6,080 nt of DNA from positions 1 to 6,080 of the forward strand of contig JALQWJ010000098.1 of the NCBI GenBank assembly GCA_023258775.1, written 5' to 3'. Positions within the stretch are counted from its first letter, which is position 1, and every line of letters begins with the position of its first letter. The notes under the pieces are model-generated. The model made no database searches, was not told where the DNA came from, and saw only the letters and a program-made list of their open reading frames with translations. The stretch is from Burkholderiaceae bacterium. Its GTDB lineage: Bacteria > Pseudomonadota > Gammaproteobacteria > Burkholderiales > Burkholderiaceae_E. This document shows positions 1-5,317 of the stretch, one piece after another. The translations under genes were made by a program, and so were the position numbers.

Positions 1-271
1 GGCCCCGCCATTCTCGCCTCACCCAGTTATCGGGTACCTCATAGCGTAGCCAATCCCGGGTTCGGGCAATAATTTTGACGTGGTCAGGCCGAAGACCGAC
101 CTCCTCTTCGAGTTCGCGAAACATGGCTTGCTCAGGCGATTCACCGCGCTTGATGCCACCCTGCGGAAATTGCCACGAATGCTCGCGGATGCGCTTGCCC
201 CAAAATACCTCGTTACGCCGGTTCAGCAGGATGATGCCGACGTTGGGGCGATAGCCGTCTTTGTCCAGCAT
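1..271 (-). CDS. rppH: RNA 5' pyrophosphohydrolase RppH, N-terminal part (3' end outside window)
   Basis: Nudix hydrolase that removes pyrophosphate from the 5' end of triphosphorylated mRNA, so that 5'-monophosphate-dependent decay can start; it acts in the cytoplasm. Reading the minus strand from the ATG at 271-269 gives 90 codons before the window edge. The opening [15 protein letters not shown] and the HSWQFPQGG segment (residues 31-39) are typical of RppH. A full Nudix box lies at residues 38-60 (G38, E44, R52, E53, E56, E57, G59), with Glu53/56/57 in the places of the metal-binding glutamates of the E. coli enzyme. The [10 protein letters not shown] segment (71-80) also fits. The start is supported by AAGG (minus strand, 281-284) nine bases upstream and a -10 box further out. 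The family is usually about 160-200 residues, so roughly half is missing because of the window boundary, not a mutation. It is divergent from proS. Confidence 0.94.
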   Translation of the reverse strand, partial: MLDKDGYRPNVGIILLNRRNEVFWGKRIREHSWQFPQGGIKRGESPEQAMFRELEEEVGLRPDHVKIIARTRDWLRYEVPDNWVRREWRG

Positions 272-280
272 GTCGACTGG

Positions 281-284
281 CCTT
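281..284 (-). promoter_or_regulatory. Ribosome binding site of rppH
   Basis: AAGG on the minus strand lies nine bases before the ATG at 271-269, a normal Shine-Dalgarno spacing. It supports this start for the truncated rppH reading frame. Confidence 0.5.
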
Positions 285-303
285 GTCCCTTAGAATGCAA
301 GTG

Positions 304-309
304 ATTATA
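304..309 (-). promoter_or_regulatory. Consensus -10 box (TATAAT) of the rppH promoter
   Basis: The minus strand reads TATAAT here, a perfect sigma-70 -10 hexamer. Transcription would start near 297 and give a short leader of roughly 25 bases before the rppH ATG. The -35 is weak: with a 17-base spacer the hexamer is TATTCA (327-332), matching three of six positions, while the better-looking TTGCTA is only 10 bases upstream, too close to serve. The -10 call is seen directly; promoter activity is inferred. Confidence 0.55.
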
Positions 310-418
310 GCCATCGACTTAGCAACTGAATACCTTTGTTTGCCATCTTTCTTATCCACTTTTGGTCCTTCCTAAGTCGCCGAATGTCTGACAGCCCCCA
401 TTTGAAGAGTGCTTATTG

Positions 419-2158
419 ATGAAAGCAAGCCAGTTCCATATTGCCACCTTACGCGAAGCGCCTGCCGATGCAGAGGTCATCAGTCATCAATTGATGACCC
501 GTGCTGGGATGATTCGTAAACTCGCAGGTGGTATTTATAACTATATGCCGATGGGTCTGCGGGTCATTCGCAAAATTGAAGCGATTATTCGAGAAGAGAT
601 GGAAGCGGCCGGGGCTATTGAACTACTGATGCCCCTGGTGCAACCCGCAGAGCTTTGGATGGAGTCGCAACGCTGGCAAAAATATGGGCCTGAGCTGCTT
701 AGGGTTAAGGACCGTCACGAGCGCGATTTTATTATTCAACCCACCTCAGAGGAGGTGATAACGGATATTGCACGAGCAGAGCTGCGAAGTTATAGGGATT
801 TACCAAAGAATTTTTATCACATTCAAACCAAGTTTCGCGATGAACGCAGGCCGCGTTTTGGCGTGATGCGCGGCCGCGAGTTCACCATGAAAGATGCCTA
901 CTCGTTTGACCGGGATCGCGAAGGCGCTTTGGCTTCGTATCAACGCATGTTTGATGCTTATCAGAGAACCTTTGAACGTATCGGTCTAAGCTTTCGCGCT
1001 GTTGCTGCTGACACAGGTGCAATTGGCGGATCAGCGAGCCATGAGTTTCAGGTTATTGCTGAAACTGGTGAGGATCTCATTGCCTATTGCCCCGATTCAG
1101 ATTACGCCGCCAATATTGAACTTGCCCAGGCACTGCCTTTGATCGCAGCGCGCGCGGCGGCAACCGAGCCGATGCAAGCCGTGGCAACGCCCGATCGGTC
1201 CCGCTGTGAAGACGTCGCTACGTATCTCAAGATAGCGCTTGAGAAAACTGTGAAATCGCTGGTGCTGGCCGTGGACATTGACGATGCCTCAGGTGGTGGT
1301 ACAGCGGCAATCTACTTGTTGCTTGTGCGCGGGGATCACGACTTGAATGAAGTGAAAGCTGCAAAGCTGGCTGGCCTGTCGGGGTTCCGCTTTGCGAGCG
1401 AAGCAGAAATCCTTGATTATTTTGGTTGTGAACCGGGCTACCTCGGACCGTTGAATACCCGCAAGCCTGTCAACGTGATTGTTGATGAAACTGTGGCGAG
1501 GATGAGTGATTTTGTCTGTGGTGCGAATAAGGCCGGATTCCATCTTCGGGGCGTCAATTGGGGCAGAGATCTTCCCGAACCGAATGTTGCTGATTTGCGT
1601 AATGTGCGCGAGGGCGATCCCTCTCCGGATGGCAAAGGTCTTATATCCCTATGCCGCGGGATCGAAGTGGGTCATGTGTTTTATCTCGGCACTCGCTACG
1701 CCGAGCCGATGCAGGCTTACTTCGTGGATGAAGATGGCAGCAAGAAGCTGATGGAAATGGGCTGTTATGGCATTGGTGTCACTCGTTTACTTGGCGCGGC
1801 GGTCGAACAAAATCATGATGAACGCGGCATGATTTGGCCAAGCAGTATTGCGCCCTTTAGCGTGGTCATCGTTGCGCTTGGTTTGGCCAAATCCCAGGCC
1901 GTACGATCAGCGAGCGAAAATCTCTACCAGTCATTGCGCGAGGCAGGCATTGATGTGATCTTTGATGATCGAGATCTTCGTCCTGGGGTCATGTTTGCTG
2001 ACTGGGAACTGGTCGGCGTGCCCTGGCGCGTGACGATCGGCGATCGCGGCCTCGCCCAGGGTAAGCTTGAACTCACCGCAAGGCGCGGATTGCAAACCGA
2101 AAGCCTATCGCCGCAAGCCTTGCTTGAGACCTTGATTGAGGCTTTAAGCGCGCGTTAA
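419..2158 (+). CDS. proS: Prolyl-tRNA synthetase (class II, bacterial type with editing insertion)
   Basis: Joins proline to tRNA(Pro) using ATP in the cytoplasm. The 579 residues match the usual length of the bacterial form. Class II motifs are in order: motif 1 ending at Pro72 (about 52-72), motif 2 with FRDE at 139-142 and the following [12 protein letters not shown] segment, and motif 3 with GCYGIG at 448-453 and Arg456. An insertion of about 180 residues (roughly 229-407) between motifs 2 and 3 is the INS domain, which deacylates Ala-tRNA(Pro). It keeps His375 in an [10 protein letters not shown] context, corresponding to the conserved editing-domain histidine. The C-terminal anticodon-binding domain begins near 477. 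A TTG sits just upstream in frame at 416, but the ATG at 419 gives the family's normal MKAS start, with a weak GAAGAG at 404-409. Divergent from rppH and convergent with ffh. I found no convincing promoter in the 147-bp spacer. Confidence 0.97.
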   Translation: MKASQFHIATLREAPADAEVISHQLMTRAGMIRKLAGGIYNYMPMGLRVIRKIEAIIREEMEAAGAIELLMPLVQPAELWMESQRWQKYGPELLRVKDRHERDFIIQPTSEEVITDIARAELRSYRDLPKNFYHIQTKFRDERRPRFGVMRGREFTMKDAYSFDRDREGALASYQRMFDAYQRTFERIGLSFRAVAADTGAIGGSASHEFQVIAETGEDLIAYCPDSDYAANIELAQALPLIAARAAATEPMQAVATPDRSRCEDVATYLKIALEKTVKSLVLAVDIDDASGGGTAAIYLLLVRGDHDLNEVKAAKLAGLSGFRFASEAEILDYFGCEPGYLGPLNTRKPVNVIVDETVARMSDFVCGANKAGFHLRGVNWGRDLPEPNVADLRNVREGDPSPDGKGLISLCRGIEVGHVFYLGTRYAEPMQAYFVDEDGSKKLMEMGCYGIGVTRLLGAAVEQNHDERGMIWPSSIAPFSVVIVALGLAKSQAVRSASENLYQSLREAGIDVIFDDRDLRPGVMFADWELVGVPWRVTIGDRGLAQGKLELTARRGLQTESLSPQALLETLIEALSAR

Positions 2159-3588
2159 CGTCCTCGTTTTCCGAAGCCGCCGGATGGTGGCATGGGCATT
2201 CCGCCTCCCATGCCACCGGGCATGCCCGCCTTACCCATCCCGCCCATGCCCCCAAAGCTGCGCATCAATTTGGCCATGCCTCCTTTTTGCATTTTCTTCA
2301 TCATGCCCTGCATTTGCTCAAACTGAGCGAGCATGCGGTTGACCTCTTGCACTTGAACCCCGGCCCCGGCCGCAATCCTGCGCTTTCGCGAGGCTTTTAT
2401 CAGATCTGGTTTAGCGCGTTCGGCAGCCGTCATGGCGTGGATAATGCCCTGGGTGCGCTTAAGCTCACGCTCGGCCTTGTTCATGTCGGTCTTGCCGGCA
2501 GCCGCCTGCATAGCGGCAGGCAGCTTATCGAGCATGGTTGAAAGTCCACCCATTTTGCGCATTTGTATCAACTGACCCAGGTAATCCTCCAGATCAAAGC
2601 GTGCACCTGATTTGAGTTTATTGGCCAGGGCCTTGGCGCTATCTTCATCGATTGCTGCACGGGCTTGCTCAACCAGGGCAACAATGTCACCCATCCCAAG
2701 CACCCGATTAGACATGCGCTCGGCATCAAAGGCCTGCAGACCATCTGGTTTTTCGCTGACACCGACGAATTTGATCGGACGTCCAGTCACAGCCTTGACC
2801 GAAAGCGCTGCACCGCCGCGCGAGTCCCCATCAAGCTTGGTGAGAATGACCCCGGTAAGATCAAGTGCCTGACCAAATGCCTTGGCGGTATTGACCGCGT
2901 CCTGGCCTTGCATGGCATCGACCACAAAAAGCGTTTCGATGGGTTTGAGTTGCTGATGAAGCTTGCTGATTTCAGCCATCATCGCTTCATCGATGCCAAG
3001 ACGGCCTGCTGTGTCAACAATGAGAACGTCATGGAAATGCGTGCGAGCCCAATGCAGTGCGTTTTGTGCGATGTCCTCGGGTTTTTGCGTCGGCAGCGAG
3101 GGGAAATAGTCAGCGCCCACCTGTTCACTGACCACTCGTAATTGTTCAATGGCGGCAGGTCGGTAAACGTCACAAGACACTGTGAGGACTTTTTTCTTTT
3201 GTTGCTCCGCCAACCACTTGGCAAGTTTTCCGGCGGTGGTTGTTTTTCCTGCGCCTTGCAGTCCTGCGAGCAAAATAACAGCCGGTGGTTGGGTTGCCAG
3301 ATTGAGCTTGGCTGCATCGCCCTTGCCGCCCATCAAGTCAACCAAAGCGTCGTGCACCACACCGACGAGCGCCTGCCCTGGGGTGAGGCTTGCCATCACT
3401 TCCTGACCCATGGCGCGTTCTTTTACCGTAGCAACAAAGTCGCGTACGACACTCAAAGCCACATCGGCCTCCAGTAAGGCGAGCCGGATCTCGCGCAGCA
3501 TCTCTTGGGTGTTGGACTCGGTAAGCCTTGCCTCACCTCGGATGGTTTTCACAACCTTGGCAAGTCGCTGAGATAGGTTTTCAAGCAT
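2155..3588 (-). CDS. ffh: Signal recognition particle GTPase Ffh (SRP54)
   Basis: Protein subunit of the signal recognition particle. With 4.5S RNA it binds hydrophobic signal sequences on nascent chains and hands ribosomes to the FtsY receptor at the inner membrane. The 477 residues show the standard three domains. The helical N domain covers about 1-90. The G domain covers about 100-300, with G1 GLQGAGKTT (109-117), DVYRPAA (140-146), DTAGR (192-196) and TKLDGD (250-255). The methionine-rich M domain covers about 325-440, with the RNA-binding stretch near 401-418 ([10 protein letters not shown], then QEVNR). The C terminus is a Gly/Met/Pro-rich tail (about 445-477). The ATG at 3588 gives the expected [10 protein letters not shown] start; only a weak GAAAG lies upstream. 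A plausible promoter is at 3633-3660. Its stop overlaps that of convergent proS. Divergent from the YpjD-like gene, an arrangement I recall from E. coli as well. Confidence 0.98.
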   Translation of the reverse strand: MLENLSQRLAKVVKTIRGEARLTESNTQEMLREIRLALLEADVALSVVRDFVATVKERAMGQEVMASLTPGQALVGVVHDALVDLMGGKGDAAKLNLATQPPAVILLAGLQGAGKTTTAGKLAKWLAEQQKKKVLTVSCDVYRPAAIEQLRVVSEQVGADYFPSLPTQKPEDIAQNALHWARTHFHDVLIVDTAGRLGIDEAMMAEISKLHQQLKPIETLFVVDAMQGQDAVNTAKAFGQALDLTGVILTKLDGDSRGGAALSVKAVTGRPIKFVGVSEKPDGLQAFDAERMSNRVLGMGDIVALVEQARAAIDEDSAKALANKLKSGARFDLEDYLGQLIQMRKMGGLSTMLDKLPAAMQAAAGKTDMNKAERELKRTQGIIHAMTAAERAKPDLIKASRKRRIAAGAGVQVQEVNRMLAQFEQMQGMMKKMQKGGMAKLMRSFGGMGGMGKAGMPGGMGGGMPMPPSGGFGKRGR

Positions 3589-3632
3589 GGTGTGAATGAG
3601 CTTTCAATGGATTTTGAGCAAGCAGTGAAAAA

Positions 3633-3660
3633 ATCATAAGGACACGACCGGCAAAGCCAA
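3633..3660 (-). promoter_or_regulatory. Probable sigma-70 promoter of ffh
   Basis: On the minus strand, TTGGCT (3655-3660) and TATGAT (3633-3638) are separated by 16 bases. TATGAT matches the -10 consensus at five of six positions; the -35 matches at its first three bases and its fifth. Transcription would start near 3626, leaving a leader of about 38 bases before the ffh ATG. The spacing and location support it, but it is read by eye only. Confidence 0.5.
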
Positions 3661-3792
3661 TGCCATGCGAGCCGATGTTGCTTGCGCATCGCCGCCTGTC
3701 AGCGCCAAGGATGTGTGTTGATGCCAGTGAAGTGCTCTACACTTTAACGCAGGCCGGCTCAACTGCCGATTCGCAAGCTTCTTTGCAAGTTT

Positions 3793-4623
3793 ATGGCATC
3801 TCAAATTTCCTTCATGGCTCACTGGCAGGGCTGGCTCACTGTGGCTGCAGCGGCTAGCTATCTGCTTGCCGCGCTTTTGATCCGGCGTCGGCACAAACAC
3901 GGCTTGCTGATCCTGGCCCTCGCGCTTGGCTTGCATGGACCGGTACTTGCCACCCAAATCGTTGTGCTTGAGGGATTGCGCTACGGCTTTGCCTCGGCGC
4001 TTTCGGCAACGCTTTGGCTTGCCCTTGTCGTGCTGGTGTGGGAGGCGCGAAGAAGTCGTCTGGAGGGTGCGGCCAGTTTTGTGGCGCCGCTTGCGGCTTT
4101 TGCCCTGGTTCTGCCCTGGTTCTTTGTGGGGCATCTGTTCCAGGGCCCGGTGTCAGTCCTTTTTGTACCGCATCTGCTGATTGGCACCCTGGCCTATGGC
4201 GTGTTTTTGCTCGCTGCAACCCTGGCGGTATTCATTCTGGTCCAGGCGCGCGTGTTGCAGTCGCACAGCGCACGATTTCTCGACGATGGTTTGTTTGATC
4301 AGTTGCCGCCCTTGCTGGCCATGGAACGTATGCTTTTTCGATACCTGAGCATTGGTTTTTTCCTGCTCACCATTACGCTTATTAGCGGTGTGCTGTTTTC
4401 TGAGGAGGTTTTTGGGCGCGCTTTGAGGCTTGACCATAAGTCGGTGCTCACGCTGCTGTCATGGCTTGTTTACGGTCTTTTGTTGTGGGGACATCGACGT
4501 CGCGGCTGGCGGGGTGCTGCGGCCGCACGTGCGACCTTGCTTGGCTTTTTCGTTTTACTGCTCGCTTATGTTGGCAGCCGCTTTGTCCTGGAAGTGGTCT
4601 TGCAGCGTGGTTTGGGCGGGTAG
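3793..4623 (+). CDS. Inner-membrane protein of the CcsA/YpjD/HemX cytochrome c assembly family
   Basis: A 276-residue, highly hydrophobic protein with about eight predicted membrane helices (near 13-30, 37-58, 64-83, 92-112, 122-150, 180-203, 214-234 and 245-265). The C-terminal segment LDHKSVLTLLSWLVYGLLL followed by HRRRGWRG (215-241) matches the CcsA superfamily pattern of Asp-x-Lys, Trp-x-x-Tyr and Gly-Trp-Arg. The tryptophan-rich WWD motif expected just before it in true haem-handling CcsA is absent; the corresponding stretch (about 199-212) has no tryptophan. This points to the YpjD/HemX branch, whose biochemical role is poorly defined. Histidines 48, 127 and 215 lie in or near helices and could bind haem, which is inference. 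The start at 3793 is the first ATG after an in-frame stop at 3745; ATG 3814 is the alternative, and neither has a clear Shine-Dalgarno. Divergent from ffh, as I recall for ypjD in E. coli. Confidence 0.85.
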   Translation: MASQISFMAHWQGWLTVAAAASYLLAALLIRRRHKHGLLILALALGLHGPVLATQIVVLEGLRYGFASALSATLWLALVVLVWEARRSRLEGAASFVAPLAAFALVLPWFFVGHLFQGPVSVLFVPHLLIGTLAYGVFLLAATLAVFILVQARVLQSHSARFLDDGLFDQLPPLLAMERMLFRYLSIGFFLLTITLISGVLFSEEVFGRALRLDHKSVLTLLSWLVYGLLLWGHRRRGWRGAAAARATLLGFFVLLLAYVGSRFVLEVVLQRGLGG

Positions 4624-4624
4624 A

Positions 4625-4662
4625 AATGCAGCGGTAGACGATTAATGCAGCGGTAGACGATT
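4625..4662 (+). repeat. Perfect 19-bp tandem duplication (two copies)
   Basis: The unit AATGCAGCGGTAGACGATT occurs at 4625-4643 and again, without mismatch, at 4644-4662. It begins one base after the stop codon of the YpjD-like gene and ends 22 bases before the start of the PP0621-type gene, so it fills most of the 61-bp spacer. Each copy contains ATGCAGCGGTAG, a three-codon reading frame that stops at once. It looks like a recent slippage or misalignment duplication; no function is evident. Confidence 0.95.
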
Positions 4663-4684
4663 GAACATGATGGATCATTGAACG

Positions 4685-5017
4685 ATGCGATGGCTTTTCT
4701 TCATCTTGCTCGCAGCCCTTGGGTGGTTGTTGTGGAAAGGACTGCTTCGTGTCAAAAAAACACAGATCGACGAGGCGGCCCGGCGTGAAGCTTCGAATCT
4801 GCAAAAGAGCACCGAACAAGATGCCCGCTCAAAGTCCGATTTTGGGGCAAAGCCCGAGCACTCATCGCCTGAGGCTGAGGGACAAAACCAGCAGGATTTG
4901 CCAGCGCAGGCCATGGTGTCTTGCGCATATTGTGGCGCTTGGTCACCGAAAAGTTTGGCGCTAAAGCAACAGAATCAGTGGTTCTGCGATGAAAATCACG
5001 CCAAAGCCAAATCCTAA
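4685..5017 (+). CDS. PP0621-type small protein: membrane anchor plus C-terminal zinc-binding motif
   Basis: A 110-residue protein of unknown function. Residues 1-22 form one hydrophobic helix (MRWLFFILLAALGWLLWKGL) that should act as an uncleaved N-terminal anchor. A hydrophilic, low-complexity linker rich in Gln, Ser, Glu, Lys and Ala follows (about 24-76). The C-terminal module (77-105) has Cys80, Cys83, Cys101 and His105, spaced as CxxC, 17 residues, then CxxxH, and looks like a treble-clef or zinc-ribbon site. This two-part plan and the MVSCAYCG motif match the family annotated as PP0621 in proteobacteria. The basic KGLLRVKK after the helix favours a cytoplasmic C terminus (inference). 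ATG 4685 is the first start after an in-frame TGA at 4679, with no clear Shine-Dalgarno. It follows the YpjD-like gene by 61 bp on the same strand and may be co-transcribed with it. Confidence 0.82.
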   Translation: MRWLFFILLAALGWLLWKGLLRVKKTQIDEAARREASNLQKSTEQDARSKSDFGAKPEHSSPEAEGQNQQDLPAQAMVSCAYCGAWSPKSLALKQQNQWFCDENHAKAKS

Positions 5018-5139
5018 GCGGCGCGGCAAGTTACCTGCGCTGTCTTTCAGGGCTTGGCGCTGAATTTCCCCAGATGAAGCGCTTTTAGCCGCACTTTATC
5101 AGTTGCTAGCCCGGATTCATGAGCGATGGTCAGCGCCTT

Positions 5140-5164
5140 GGCCGGCGGCATTCGGCCGCTGGCC
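5140..5164. repeat. GC-rich inverted repeat (10-bp arms, 5-base loop)
   Basis: GGCCGGCGGC (5140-5149) can pair with GCCGCTGGCC (5155-5164) around the loop ATTCG. Nine pairs are Watson-Crick, and one is G-U in the plus-strand transcript. It lies 122 bases after the PP0621-type stop and just upstream of the candidate nrdA promoter. Neither strand has a T-tract after it, so it is not a canonical intrinsic terminator. It could still be an upstream transcript end or a protein site. Confidence 0.6.
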
Positions 5165-5169
5165 GGTGC

Positions 5170-5198
5170 TTGCTGTTGCTGGCCAGAGCCACTAGAAT
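5170..5198 (+). promoter_or_regulatory. Candidate nrdA promoter overlapping an NrdR box
   Basis: TTGCTG (5170-5175) and TAGAAT (5193-5198) are separated by 17 bases. The -10 matches the consensus at five of six positions; the -35 keeps only the TTG. Transcription would start near 5205. The -10 lies inside the upstream NrdR box, and the second box would lie just downstream of the start, a layout suited to repression. An alternative -10, TATATC at 5224-5229, lies inside the second box. Confidence 0.42.
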
Positions 5199-5204
5199 TT
5201 GTGT
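5189..5204 (+). promoter_or_regulatory. NrdR box 1 (upstream, less conserved)
   Basis: CCACTAGAATTTGTGT resembles the NrdR-box consensus, approximately ACACWATATATWGTGT. The outer CAC and GTGT arms are kept, with mismatches at the first base and in the AT-rich centre. On its own this would be a weak call; its support is the better box that starts exactly 31 bases further on. Confidence 0.7.
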
Positions 5205-5219
5205 CTGAGAAGCTTTGAA

Positions 5220-5235
5220 CCACTATATCTAGTGG
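5220..5235 (+). promoter_or_regulatory. NrdR box 2 (downstream, well conserved)
   Basis: CCACTATATCTAGTGG is a near-perfect palindrome with the CACTATAT and TAGTG core of the NrdR box. NrdR is an ATP/dATP-sensing zinc repressor of ribonucleotide reductase genes. The box lies 82 bases before the nrdA ATG. Its spacing from box 1, 31 bases start to start or about three DNA turns, matches the tandem arrangement known for NrdR sites. Confidence 0.85.
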
Positions 5236-5256
5236 TCGCTGGTGCTATTCAACGAA

Positions 5257-5274
5257 TCTGTCTCGCAAGACAGA
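5257..5274 (+). other. Leader hairpin in the nrdA 5' untranslated region
   Basis: TCTGTCT (5257-5263) pairs perfectly with AGACAGA (5268-5274) around the tetraloop CGCA. It lies downstream of both NrdR boxes and 43 bases before the nrdA ATG, so it would be in the nrdA mRNA leader. It has no T-tract and does not cover the ribosome site. It may affect mRNA stability, or it may be incidental. Confidence 0.5.
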
Positions 5275-5306
5275 CCCAACTAAGATCTGGCCATTTCGGC
5301 TCCCCC

Positions 5307-5312
5307 GGAGGA
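5307..5312 (+). promoter_or_regulatory. Strong ribosome binding site of nrdA
   Basis: GGAGGA lies five bases before the ATG at 5318. It is the strongest Shine-Dalgarno in the window. It selects this start over the in-frame ATGs at 5354 and 5375, and so fixes the N-terminal extension of the protein. Confidence 0.85.
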
Positions 5313-5317
5313 AAATC

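Larger units (their letters stand above)
5018..5317. other. Gene-free region between the PP0621-type gene and nrdA
   Basis: Three hundred bases without a supported gene. The first 120 or so (5018-5139) show nothing I can assign: no tRNA, no terminator with a T-tract and no plausible coding frame with a ribosome site. The rest is the nrdA control region: a GC-rich inverted repeat (5140-5164), a candidate promoter (5170-5198), two NrdR-box-like palindromes (5189-5204, 5220-5235), a leader hairpin (5257-5274) and the nrdA Shine-Dalgarno (5307-5312). In many Burkholderiales an ampD gene sits near this position; none is present here. Confidence 0.7.

Noticed and set aside
80..304. Plus-strand 74-codon open frame at the left edge.
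   Set aside because: It lies opposite the rppH Nudix coding sequence, which has complete family motifs; the frame is a shadow of that gene.
330..400. Possible proS promoter in the rppH-proS spacer (TTGCCA at 340-345 or TTGTTT at 336-341).
   Set aside because: No acceptable -10 hexamer is found 16-18 bases downstream of either candidate.
1289..1751. Overlapping open frames on both strands inside proS.
   Set aside because: They lie within the editing-domain coding sequence of an intact proS and show no independent motifs or start signals.
3718..3748. Possible promoter for the YpjD-like gene (TTGATG with TACACT or TTTAAC).
   Set aside because: Spacings are 14 and 19 bases, and the hexamers are too weak to call. 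The gene probably has a promoter in this spacer, but I cannot place it.
3634..4219. Minus-strand open frames opposite the YpjD-like gene and its upstream region.
   Set aside because: They encode basic, Gln/Arg/Pro-rich low-complexity peptides typical of antisense readings of hydrophobic genes, without ribosome sites or recognisable motifs.
5053..5085. Possible terminator after the PP0621-type gene (GCGCT at 5058-5062 with AGCGC before TTTT near 5078).
   Set aside because: The stem is only five pairs with a loop of about 16 bases, too weak for an intrinsic terminator.
5047..5151. A 34-codon minus-strand reading frame (starts MPPAKALTIAHE, ends LHLGKFSAKP) in the gap before nrdA.
   Set aside because: Its composition looks protein-like, but it has no ribosome site, its start codon falls in the GC-rich inverted repeat, and I recognise no family. 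A database search with this peptide would decide.
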